NCBI GenBank assembly: GCA_963665765.1 | Contig: OY762464.1 | Span: forward strand, 2,480,001 to 2,544,000 | Direction of reading: 5' to 3' | From: Bin76 sp963665765 | GTDB lineage: Bacteria; Actinomycetota; Acidimicrobiia; Spongiisociales; ZC4RG35 | DNA length: 64,000 nt | Shown here: positions 50,503 through 60,042 of the stretch, piece after piece | Numbering within the stretch: the first letter of the stretch is position 1 | Layout: every line of letters begins with the position of its first letter | The notes under the pieces: model-generated | What the model was told of the DNA's origin: nothing | What the model saw: the letters and a program-made list of their open reading frames with translations, nothing else | Databases searched by the model: none | Made by a program: the position numbers and the translations under genes

Positions 50503-51120
50503 ATGTCGCAGAAAGTTCTGACCGTCTCCCCCGATGCGGCTGAGATGATCATCTCTCTTCGTGACCAGGAACCCGGTGACCAGGAATACGGCTTGTCCAT
50601 CGAGGTGAGTGGCATCCGGGGGGCGCAGTTTCAATACGACCTGAGCTTTGTGCCGGTGGAGGATCAAACCGATCACCAGGTCCGTGAGAATCACGAGGGT
50701 TTGGCCATTCTGATTCCCCATCACGACGTGACCAAACTTTCCGGCGCTTCCCTGGAGTTGACCGCCCAGGGGTTGGCGATGAACAATCCCAATATTCCCC
50801 AGAGTCCCACCATAGCCGGGGCCGAGCCGCGAGGAGATCTCGCCGGACCGCTGGCTGATCAGATATCGACGCTTTTGAACGAAAACATCAATCCGTCCAT
50901 TGCCATGCACGGAGGCGCGGCCGAACTGGTGTCGGTGGATGGCACCGTGGCCTTCCTTCGCCTTTCGGGGGGTTGCCAAGGATGTGGAATGGCCCAGGTC
51001 ACTCTCCAGCAGGGCATCGAGCGCATTCTCAGAGAGTCCATTCCCGAACTCACCGAAGTGGTGGACGTCACCGATCATGCCTCGGGCGCCGATCCCTACT
51101 ATCAGTCCTCCAAAAAGTAA
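50503..51120 (+). CDS. nfuA: NfuA-like Fe-S cluster carrier
   Basis: A 205-residue two-domain protein. Residues 1-105 are an A-type (IscA-like) scaffold fold without its usual Cys ligands, and residues 120-190 are a NifU C-terminal domain with LSGGCQGCGMAQVTL, whose CxxC binds a 4Fe-4S cluster at a dimer interface. It delivers clusters to apo-proteins. No other isc/suf genes lie nearby. ATG 50503 is 73 bases from the divergent ATP-grasp gene, leaving room for a shared promoter region. Confidence 0.85.
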   Translation: MSQKVLTVSPDAAEMIISLRDQEPGDQEYGLSIEVSGIRGAQFQYDLSFVPVEDQTDHQVRENHEGLAILIPHHDVTKLSGASLELTAQGLAMNNPNIPQSPTIAGAEPRGDLAGPLADQISTLLNENINPSIAMHGGAAELVSVDGTVAFLRLSGGCQGCGMAQVTLQQGIERILRESIPELTEVVDVTDHASGADPYYQSSKK

Positions 51121-51173
51121 TCGGACCGTGGGAGGGGAGTGCCGGTCGGGGGCCTCGATAGGGAGGACTCGAT

Positions 51174-51875
51174 TCAGGAAAGGGTGGGGTAGGCATCGTA
51201 ACCTTCCAGCCCGACCGTGACCGAGGTGACCGGCTGGGGCGTTCGCTCCATTATGGCGGCCAGGCGTTTCTCCAAGTGTCCGTAGCCAACCACCCGAGTC
51301 TCTAGGGGAAGCTCCAGCCAGTCGGCGATCTCCCGGGCACGTTCTTTGAGTTTTTGGTCCTCTGTCTGGATCAGGTAGACCACCCGGCGGTAGTTCCCGA
51401 ACAGCATCTCCCGAAGGTCGGGGTGGCGACCCAGTTTCAGGTCTTCCACCACCAGGTTCTTCCAGGACTTGACCAAAAAGTCGGTGAGGAAAAAGGTCCC
51501 GGGCTCCTCTTCCATCAGACGGACGAACTCTTCGCCGCCGAACATCTCGTAGCAATGAGGTCCGAGGGTGCGTTCCACTCCGGCGTCTTTCAGCAAGGGA
51601 TCCAGATCCGGCGCTCCGCAGTGTCCGTACACCACCACCTGGCGGTTGAAGTCTTCCCGAGTTTCCGCCAACTTTTCCGCCACCGCGCCGGTGATCAACC
51701 GGGGGCGGTTGTGAAGCCGGGCGTTGATCACCCTCAATTCCACATCCCAGCCGTGTCGGTCGATGATTTCCCGCAGTTCCTTGCCCAGAGCGGCGCAGGC
51801 CACCATCACCGTCCGCTTCCGATCGCTTTCCGGGGTGTCCTCTCCCAAATGCTTTCCTTCGGGAGGGACCGTCAT
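51174..51875 (-). CDS. DUF1638 family protein
   Basis: A 233-residue protein. VMVACAALGKELREIIDRHG near 24, VYGHCGAPDLDPLL near 82 and LGPHCYEMFGGEEF near 103 are the DUF1638 motifs, with conserved Cys residues that could bind metal or cobalamin-related ligands. Family members often occur with corrinoid-dependent methyltransferases, though none is seen here. It overlaps the next minus-strand gene by four bases (51872-51875), so the two are an operon read from 52198 leftward. Confidence 0.8.
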   Translation of the reverse strand: MTVPPEGKHLGEDTPESDRKRTVMVACAALGKELREIIDRHGWDVELRVINARLHNRPRLITGAVAEKLAETREDFNRQVVVYGHCGAPDLDPLLKDAGVERTLGPHCYEMFGGEEFVRLMEEEPGTFFLTDFLVKSWKNLVVEDLKLGRHPDLREMLFGNYRRVVYLIQTEDQKLKERAREIADWLELPLETRVVGYGHLEKRLAAIMERTPQPVTSVTVGLEGYDAYPTLS

Positions 51876-52198
51876 GGCCCTTCCTGCTGCGTCCGGTGGG
51901 CGGCGATAATCGATCGGCGGAGATCTGAAAGCCGCGGGGAGGGATATTCGGCCTCCAGTCGTTCGACGACTCGCTCCGCCACTTCGTCCGGCGCCCCCGG
52001 TTCGCTAACCGGATCCCCCCACGACCATCCCGCCATATACGACTCCTCGTCAGACCGTCCGGTGATGGTGGCCACCGAGTCCACCGCCATCTGAAAACGG
52101 TTGCTCAGATGTTTGCGCACCTGTCCGCGGCGCCCATCCCTGGTTGCTTTCACGCCCACCGGGATCTCGTCCCAATAGAGAATCTGATAAGTGGCCAT
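51872..52198 (-). CDS. Small 'virulence factor' family protein
   Basis: A 108-residue protein with TYQILYWDEIPVGVKATRDG at the start and the APDEVAERVVERLEAEYP segment near the end, typical of a small family annotated in databases as virulence factor (named by homology only; it is widespread in harmless bacteria). The family commonly accompanies DUF1638, as here. The start ATG 52198 has weak ribosome binding sequence GGAGG-like upstream (GGAGGCCCG). Its role is unknown, possibly with corrinoid methyl-transfer. Confidence 0.75.
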   Translation of the reverse strand: MATYQILYWDEIPVGVKATRDGRRGQVRKHLSNRFQMAVDSVATITGRSDEESYMAGWSWGDPVSEPGAPDEVAERVVERLEAEYPSPRLSDLRRSIIAAHRTQQEGP

Positions 52199-52276
52199 CG
52201 GGCCTCCAATGGCAGTGGGAAGTTTGAATGAAGATGCTACCCGGTTGAGACCTGGTCCGTGTAAATTCGGGTATCA

Positions 52277-54415
52277 ATGGGATCAGAGTCTTGGGGTGGT
52301 CGTGCGGCCAGGTTGGCTTTGGCCCTCACTGTGGGGTTGATGGCCATGACGCTGGGAGGATTGCTCTCCGCCCAGGAGCAGCGTCCGGAGGTGAGGCTGG
52401 AGGTGGAGGGCGGCATCGATGGTTGGGTGGAGCCCGGGTGGCCGATGACGCTGACGGTCCGTATCGAGGCCGACCTCCTCTTGGTGGGGGAGTTGTTGGT
52501 GGTGCAGGGGGAAGAATTGCTCAGGGTGGAGGTGGAGGTGCCGGCCAACGGGGCGAGGACCTATGAGGTGGTCACCGCGCCGCCCGCCGGTCCGGGAGCG
52601 ATCTTGTTGCGGGTCATTCCGAACAGCGCTGACGATGATGAGCCGGTGGCCTCGGCGTTTTTTCGACCCAGAGTGGCCGGAGATGAGATTCTGGTGGGAG
52701 TGGTTGGCCTGCCCAGATTGGATCAGGTGTTGGGAGAAGTGCGGTCGGCGGTCAGCGGAGCGCCGATCACCCCGGTGACGGTGGAGGGGGCCGAGGAACT
52801 GCTGGAGGAGGGAGAATTTCATCAGCTTTCCTATCTGGTGCTGGACAGGCCGCGTCCTTTGCCTTCCGCCACCGTCTCCTGGCTGCAGGCGGGGGGACGG
52901 CTTATCACCACCTCGACCGCCTTTGAGACCATGCAGCTGGAGGCCGTTTCCTGGGGGAGCTTTCCCGGCGTTGCGCCCCGGATCGGGTGGCATGGGGTGG
53001 GGGAAGGAGAGGTGTTGGTGGCTCACAACCTTTCCGGCTTCGATTCGCAGTCGTGGGCAAGAATGCTTCGACCCACCTCTTTGTCGGTGGGACAGCAGGT
53101 CGCCTTTGAGGAAGGGCCGTCGTCCTCTCTGACCCAGGCCGCATTGTCGGTTGAGAACGAGACTCCCGGCTATCCCTGGTTGCCTCTGGTGGTGGTGGTG
53201 TACGCCGTGGTGGTGGGTCCGGTCAACCTGTGGATGCTGCGGCGCCGTCGGCGGCTGGAATGGGCCTGGTTTACCATCCCTGCCCTGGGTCTGATGGGGG
53301 TGGTGGCCTTCTGGATTGTGGGTGCGAGCGGAGTGAACCAGACTTTTTGGTCACATGGCACGGTTCAGGTGGCGGGACCGGATTCCCAAGTTCGCAGCGG
53401 TATGGTGGCAGCCACCAGTGGGGCCAGGGCTTTGGAACTGTCTTTTGACGCCGACTGGGAAGTCTTCCCCGAGAACTTGACCCGGGCAGTGTCCTGGGAC
53501 ACTCAACCCACCATCACCGGGACCGGTTCGTATCAATACGACCTGCCTTCCCTGGGTTGGCTGTCGGTGAATGCCTTCCGCCGGGATGAACCGGTGGACA
53601 TGGGTGTCCGGGTTTCCGAAGAGGGGGTTGAACTGACCAATCTTTCCTCTGTCCCGGTGGTGGCCTGGGGAGTTCACGCCTATCCGAAGACTGCCATAGC
53701 CCGGGAAAGGGCGCCGGGTGACACCGGCGTGGTGAGTTGGGAGCAGGTGTTGGTCGCCGACTCGCGGTGGGCTTTTGGTGATGCGTTTTGGGAACTCGAT
53801 GCCCTGTGGGAAGGGGAAAATCCCAACCAGAACTGGCTCAATGCGATCGGGTCGCTGGGCGATTTGGCGCGAACTTCGGGCATGGTGGATGTCCCTTTTT
53901 ATGTTTTCGCAGTGACGGAGGAGCCGATCGACGGTGTGGAAGTCGACGGGGGCAAACAGGCAGTGCCGGGTTTGAAGCTGACGCTCTTTCCCGTTCCCGT
54001 TGACCTGATGGGCGAGAGGGGATGGGCCTTTGGCCGCCCGGTGTGGCGGGACGCCGCTTCCCGCGGTCTGGGTTTTGATGGCAATGCCGAGCAGTGGATT
54101 CTCAGCTACCGGTTGCCCCGTTCGGTCTCTTCTCCTCGGTTGATGCCGGGCGGATTGGATCCCGGCTTTGCCGGGTTCCCCCCGCTTCCGGCCCGCATCA
54201 ACGAATCCGTCCTCACCAACGGTGAAGAGGAATCCCAGGGTTGGGAGGTATGGGATTGGGCAGTCTGGCAGTTTGTCCCGGTTGACGTCGATGGCGAACT
54301 CGATCCCCGGCGGTTCGTGGCGCCCTCGGGCGAGGTCCTGCTCAGGATTCCGGAGGCGGGACTGGGAATGCCGGTGCCCCTGGTGGGAGTGCTGGTGTGG
54401 GGTGATTTGCCATGA
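52277..54415 (+). CDS. Exported membrane protein of the ABC/MoxR cluster
   Basis: A 712-residue protein. A signal-like helix at about 12-32 (LALALTVGLMAMTLGGLLSA) precedes an extracellular beta-rich region (35-290), then two membrane helices (about 300-320 and 330-350) separated by a basic LRRRRRLEWAW loop. Another long extracytoplasmic region follows to the end. Such proteins head ABC-2/MoxR clusters in actinobacteria. No enzyme motif is recognised. It overlaps the ABC ATPase by four bases (ATGA) and starts the long transcription unit. Confidence 0.75.
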   Translation: MGSESWGGRAARLALALTVGLMAMTLGGLLSAQEQRPEVRLEVEGGIDGWVEPGWPMTLTVRIEADLLLVGELLVVQGEELLRVEVEVPANGARTYEVVTAPPAGPGAILLRVIPNSADDDEPVASAFFRPRVAGDEILVGVVGLPRLDQVLGEVRSAVSGAPITPVTVEGAEELLEEGEFHQLSYLVLDRPRPLPSATVSWLQAGGRLITTSTAFETMQLEAVSWGSFPGVAPRIGWHGVGEGEVLVAHNLSGFDSQSWARMLRPTSLSVGQQVAFEEGPSSSLTQAALSVENETPGYPWLPLVVVVYAVVVGPVNLWMLRRRRRLEWAWFTIPALGLMGVVAFWIVGASGVNQTFWSHGTVQVAGPDSQVRSGMVAATSGARALELSFDADWEVFPENLTRAVSWDTQPTITGTGSYQYDLPSLGWLSVNAFRRDEPVDMGVRVSEEGVELTNLSSVPVVAWGVHAYPKTAIARERAPGDTGVVSWEQVLVADSRWAFGDAFWELDALWEGENPNQNWLNAIGSLGDLARTSGMVDVPFYVFAVTEEPIDGVEVDGGKQAVPGLKLTLFPVPVDLMGERGWAFGRPVWRDAASRGLGFDGNAEQWILSYRLPRSVSSPRLMPGGLDPGFAGFPPLPARINESVLTNGEEESQGWEVWDWAVWQFVPVDVDGELDPRRFVAPSGEVLLRIPEAGLGMPVPLVGVLVWGDLP

Positions 54416-55347
54416 TGATCTCCTTTTCGGGTGTGAAAAAGCGGTATCGGACCACGGTTGCCCTGGATGGAGTGGACATGAGCATTCCTCAGGGATCGGT
54501 GACCGGGCTGGTGGGTCCCAATGGGGCAGGGAAGACCACCGCCATTTTGCTGATCAGCACCCTGTTGTCGCGTGACGGGGGGAGGGTGGAAGTGGGGGGC
54601 CTCGATCCCGAACTTGATGCCCCCGGCGTCCGTCGCCTGATCGGTTACATGCCGGACTTCTTCGGGGTCTACGAATCGCTGAGCGCCAACGAGTACCTGA
54701 GCTTCTTTGCGGCCGGTCACGGGATACCCGCGGCTGCCCGGCCCGGCTTGGCCGCCGATCTGTTGGATCTGGTGGGTTTGTCGGACAAGGCCCGAGAGGA
54801 TGTCAATAACCTGAGCCGAGGCATGAAACAGCGCCTCTCTTTGGCCCGGGCGTTGGTGCATGACCCGGACATACTGGTGTTGGACGAGCCGGCCGCCGGG
54901 CTGGATCCCCGGGCGCGGGTTCATCTGCGGGAACTAATCGCCGAACTGGGGCGGATGGGAAAGACGGTGGTGGTTTCTTCGCATGTTCTCACCGAACTGG
55001 AGGGTATCTGCACGGACATTGTGGTGATGGATGAGGGGAGAGTGGCCGCCCAAGGTCGTATGGACTCCATCCGGGCGTCTCTGACTGCCGACCGGGGTAT
55101 CCGAATCCGCCTTCGGGATGAGGATGTCGACCAGGCGCTGGCTGTGCTGGAGGCGGATGCTCGGGTGTCCGGGCTGGAGGTGCAAAGCGGTCGGATCAGG
55201 TTTTCTTTCAACGATGTGAGGGACGAGGCTTCCGCCGAACTGCTGTCCCGGTTGGTCACCGCCGGGGTGAGGATCGCCGAGTGGCGAATCGATGAAATCG
55301 GCTTGGAGGAGTTGTTCCTCCGCATAACACAGGACACGGGTCAATGA
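54412..55347 (+). CDS. ABC transporter ATP-binding protein
   Basis: A 311-residue ABC-2-type ATPase. Walker A GPNGAGKTTA near 37, signature LSRGMKQRLSLARAL near 135, Walker B ILVLDEPAAGLDP near 158, and the H-loop VSSHVLTELEG complete the site. The last 90 residues are a C-terminal domain of the CcmA/NatA kind. With the permease downstream it would export or flip an unknown substrate, or help assemble the membrane complex of the cluster. It overlaps both neighbours by four bases. Confidence 0.92.
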   Translation: MMISFSGVKKRYRTTVALDGVDMSIPQGSVTGLVGPNGAGKTTAILLISTLLSRDGGRVEVGGLDPELDAPGVRRLIGYMPDFFGVYESLSANEYLSFFAAGHGIPAAARPGLAADLLDLVGLSDKAREDVNNLSRGMKQRLSLARALVHDPDILVLDEPAAGLDPRARVHLRELIAELGRMGKTVVVSSHVLTELEGICTDIVVMDEGRVAAQGRMDSIRASLTADRGIRIRLRDEDVDQALAVLEADARVSGLEVQSGRIRFSFNDVRDEASAELLSRLVTAGVRIAEWRIDEIGLEELFLRITQDTGQ

Positions 55348-56309
55348 ACCCGGTGCTGGCCAGGGAATCCCGACAGCGTTTTCGGGGTCGTTGGAGTTGG
55401 TTGGTGATAACCGGGTGGGTGATGGTGGTGGGACTCTTGACCTATCTCTTCTACTTTGTAGGGCGCAACCTCAGTATCGACTTTTTCTCGACCCGCGGTC
55501 CGTTGTCCGGGTTGCAGCAGGCCGGCAAGTGGGTCTTTGACGGCATGACTCTGGTTTTGATTACTGCGGTGGCGTTCATGGTCCCCGGTCTCACCGCCCT
55601 GTCGGTGGTCGGGGAGCGACAACGTCAGACCCTTCACCTGCTGCAGATCACTCAGATCACCCCGTTGGGGATTGTGGTTGGGAAGCTCCTTTCCTCAATC
55701 GGATATTTCCTGGTATTGATCCTGGCGGTGACTCCTCTGCTGGGTCTCCCCCTGGCTTTCGGAGCGGTGGGGCTGGTGGAGGTGCTGGTGGTGCTGGCCA
55801 TGCTGCTGTTGGTGGTGACCATGCAAGCATCGGTCTCGATTTGGGTTTCCTCATGGGCCAAATCCAACCGCGGGGCGGTGGCGCTGTCTTATGTGTTGGC
55901 GGTGGCGATCTTTTTCGGGTCCTTTGTGTTGATGGGGGTTGAAGCCCTGGTTATCCGGACCGACACCGAGGACAATGGGCGCGAGTTGGTGAGCACCTGG
56001 GTCAATCCCTATGTGGCCATGGCGGATGCGGTTTCCTTTCCATATGATGATCTCACGGGTTTGTTTGACGGTTTTGAGATTCCAACTCCCATGGATCCCT
56101 TTCAAGCTCTGGTGATTCTCCGCCAAGGTGAGGAGCGGGACGACCGGGGATTATTGGAGTTCCGACGGATACCGGGATGGATAGCCACCACGTTGATCTA
56201 TGGGTTGATCATTGCCCTGAGTCTTTGGAGTGCTGCCCGTCGGGTGACGGCCCCGCGGGCGTTGCCGGTGCGACGCAAACGCGCCGGGGCGACTGATGCC
56301 TCCTCCTGA
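55344..56309 (+). CDS. ABC-2 family transporter permease
   Basis: A 321-residue membrane protein with about six helices: near 18-40, 60-80 (DGMTLVLITAVAFMV), 105-130, 135-155, 175-195 and 275-290. PVLARESRQRFRGRWSWLVI at the N-terminus is a typical ABC-2 permease start. It couples to the ATPase encoded just before it (ATGA overlap). The next gene overlaps its end by 14 bases. Confidence 0.85.
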   Translation: MNPVLARESRQRFRGRWSWLVITGWVMVVGLLTYLFYFVGRNLSIDFFSTRGPLSGLQQAGKWVFDGMTLVLITAVAFMVPGLTALSVVGERQRQTLHLLQITQITPLGIVVGKLLSSIGYFLVLILAVTPLLGLPLAFGAVGLVEVLVVLAMLLLVVTMQASVSIWVSSWAKSNRGAVALSYVLAVAIFFGSFVLMGVEALVIRTDTEDNGRELVSTWVNPYVAMADAVSFPYDDLTGLFDGFEIPTPMDPFQALVILRQGEERDDRGLLEFRRIPGWIATTLIYGLIIALSLWSAARRVTAPRALPVRRKRAGATDASS

Positions 56310-57779
56310 GTCGCTGCTCCGGCTGGTTGCTCTGGCGCGCCGGCGTTGGTGGACCTGGCGGCTGGTTGGGGAAATAGTCTTCGGGTTGGGAGTGGGAGGG
56401 GCCGGGGCGGCGGGAGTGTGGGGGGCTTCCCAGGTGTGGGTGTTGCCCTGGGCGGATGGCATCGCCACGGCTCTGCTGTTGGTGGCGGTTGCTTTCATGC
56501 TGGGATGGTGGGCCGCCCATCGTCCCAGCTCCGCCCAGGCGGCTCTGTGGGCCGACCATCGTCTGGGGGGAGAGGATCGGCTGTCCACCGCCTGGGAGTT
56601 GTCGCAAGCCTCTCGCCCAAAAGAGGCGGCGCTAAGGCAAATAGAGGCGGCGGGTGCATGGGCACAGAACGCCGATCCGCGTGGTTTGCGGGGAGAGTAC
56701 CCCTCCCGGAGCATGGTGGGTTTGGCCCTGGCGGCTTTGGTCTCCGCTCTGCTGCTGGCAGTGGCGCCTTCCCTGACCGACCGGGCCCTGGCCGAATCGC
56801 GGATGGTCCGGGAAGTGGTGGACCGGGAGGTGGAGGCCATCGAAACCCTGGCCTCCCAAGGTCCCGAAGAACTGGCACAGCAGTTGACCGAACTGGCAGA
56901 ACGCCTGAACGAGACGCAGAGCTTGGAAGAGGCATTGTCCGAACTTTCCTCGGCGCGGCTGGATTTGGAGGAGCGGCTCGGTCCCAATCGATTGGCGGAG
57001 AGCACCGCACTGTCGGGATTGGCCGCCCGACTGTCCCAGCTTCCGACTTCGGAAGGGAACGATCCGGCTTCCCGCTTGGAGAGTCTGGCTTCCTCCCTGG
57101 GCGCGCTCTCTTCGGCGCAACGGCAGGCGGCGGCCCAGGAGTTGGCGGATCGAGCGGCCGATTTCGCCGGTATCAACGAAGGGCTTTCTTCGGCCCTGGC
57201 CGAGGCCGCATCGGCATTGTCGGATAGCAATGCCGACCCGGGGTTGGCGTCGGAGGCTTTGAGGCGCGCCGCCGCCGAGGTTTCCTCCGCCCAACTCGGG
57301 GTAGCTCAAGCCGCCTCCTCAGCGGCGGCTGCCGCCCGGTTGGCCGAGGCCGAAGGACGTTTGAGAAATGCGCAACAGGGTGAAGGCTCCGGACAGGGCC
57401 AGGGTCAGGGTCAGGGGCAGGGGCAGGGCTCGGGCTCGGGAAGCGGTGGGGGAAGGCAAACGGGCGCATCGGGGGTGGGTACGGGATCGATGGGCGGAGT
57501 GGGAGACAATGATGCCCCCGAGACGCCGAGTTACTCCTCTTCTATCTTCGAACCCCCGTCCGGGGGATTGGGCGAGGAGGTGCGCGTTGCCATGGAAGGA
57601 ACCGATCCGGGGGAACTGATGGGATCCTCCGCGGCGCCCTCGGTGGCCAATGCTTCGCTGGTTTCTTACACGGAGCGATTCGCCGAATACCGCTCGGCTG
57701 CCTTGCAGTCGCTGCAGAGACGTCCTCTGCCCTCTCATCTGACCGAAGTTGTCCGAACCTATTTCACGGAGTTGGAACC

Positions 57780-57783
<4 letters not shown>
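56296..57783 (+). CDS. Membrane protein with coiled coil and Gly-Gln linker
   Basis: A 495-residue protein with two N-terminal membrane helices (about 25-45 and 50-70), a third near 137-155, then a long Ala/Glu/Leu-rich helical region (170-360), a GQGQGQGQGSGSGSGG linker coded by six-base repeats near 57391-57430, and a C-terminal globular part (YTERFAEYRSAALQSLQRRP). The arrangement resembles DUF4175-type proteins found with MoxR/DUF58/VWA genes. It is coupled to moxR by a four-base overlap. Function unknown. Confidence 0.75.
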
Positions 57784-58768
<985 letters not shown>

Positions 58769-58769
<1 letters not shown>

Positions 58770-59641
58770 TGCTGGTCTCAGCCGCCCTGCGGAACAAGAT
58801 CGGACGCTTTTGCTTGTCGGGCCGGGGCCGGGTGCCTTCCTCCCACGGTGGAAGACATTCTTCTATCCACAAGGGGGAGAGCATCGACTTCGTGGATTTC
58901 CGGGAGTACACCCCCGGGGATGACTATCGGCGCATCGATCACCTCTTGTGGGCGCGTCTGGGGACGCCGCTCATCAGGGAGTTCGAGGCAGAAAGGGAAC
59001 TTTCGGTCCGGGTGGTGGTGGATCGTTCGCCTTCCATGGGCTTTCATCAAAAGCACCGCTCCGCGCTCCGGTTGGCAGGCTTGATCACCTATCTGGCCCT
59101 GGCGGGCGGGGACCGGGTGGAATTGTGGGGGGTGCCGGGTCATGGGGCAGGTGCAGCCGCCACCCGCGGGCCGACCGGCAGGCACTTGTCCTCATGGCCT
59201 CGGTTGGAGGCGTGGCTGGAGGGAATGGAGATCGAGCCGGGTGAAGGCGCCCTGGCCCCGGCTCTGGCGGCCGTGACGGCTTCCGGGCGTCACCGGTATA
59301 CCGCCCTGGTGAGCGATCTGCTGGTCAAAGATTGGAGGACAGGCCTCGACCGGCTGGCCGGTTCGGTGGGAGGGGTGGTGCTCCACCTTTTGGGCAGCCC
59401 CGAACTCGATCCGGAGGTGTTGGGAGACGTACGGCTGCGCGACGCGGAGACCGGCGAGGAGTCGGATTTCTCCGGTACGGCCGAGGCGTATCAACGCTAC
59501 CGGTCTCGTCTCGATGACCTGTGCTCGCAGATGGCGGCCCGCTCGGCCCGGACGGGTCTTCATTACCTGCTGGTGGAGGCTGGTCCCGACGCCGCCGAGG
59601 AAACCCTGGGGCGACTGGCCGGCGCCGGGATGGTGTCCTAA
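58769..59641 (+). CDS. DUF58 family protein (VWA-like)
   Basis: A 290-residue protein with the DUF58 signature DFREYTPGDDYRRIDHLLWA near 47 and IREFEAERELSVRVVVDRSPSMGF near 72; the last part is a VWA-type metal-ion-dependent adhesion motif (DRSPS). It lacks the N-terminal membrane helices of longer members and so is probably cytoplasmic. The partner is the MoxR ATPase immediately upstream. ATG 58769 overlaps the moxR stop. A 400-base non-coding stretch follows it. Confidence 0.9.
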
Positions 59642-60042
59642 CCCATGGAATTCGGACCCCTCGGGTTAGGTGGACTCTCCGAACGCCCCGGCAAGCCCTC
59701 CCCGATCTGTGAAAAAAACCCCGGGCGGACCCTGGAAAGTGTCGCAGCGATCCGACATGTTGTCTATAACCGCAAAGCACCTGCACGGATCGCACCGGCG
59801 CGCCGTCCGATCCACCCCAGGGATCAGTTTCTCGAAGGACGCACCTGGTCGGCGAATGCCCGATCGCGTCCTGATCAACGGCAGGGTGGTGGTGGGGGAG
59901 GGCCCGAGAGGGGCGGTCTCGATTTGGGGTTTTCGCGGGTTAGGGAAAGTTTTCGCGATCTGGGGATCGAGGATGGCGGCGTCCGGATCGGGTTTCGCCC
60001 AGATGGTGCGGGAGGGCGTCCGGATTCGGCTGGTGGGAAGTC
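59642..60042 (+). other. Non-coding gap inside the MoxR/VWA cluster
   Basis: About 400 bases separate DUF58 from the next VWA gene, striking in a cluster whose other junctions overlap. The open frames here have no protein-like character or homology that I recognise. The stretch holds the bipartite element at 59930-59958. An internal promoter or a small RNA is possible; no clear -10/-35 pair or terminator was found. Confidence 0.5.
59930..59958 (+). promoter_or_regulatory. Bipartite conserved element, copy 2 (upstream of VWA gene)
   Basis: TTTTCGCGGGTTAG, seven bases, TTTCGCGA, identical in its 22 specified bases and gap to the element at 12119-12147. It ends 84 bases before the TTG start at 60043. 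Flanking sequence is not conserved between copies, so selection seems to be on the element itself. Confidence 0.5.
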
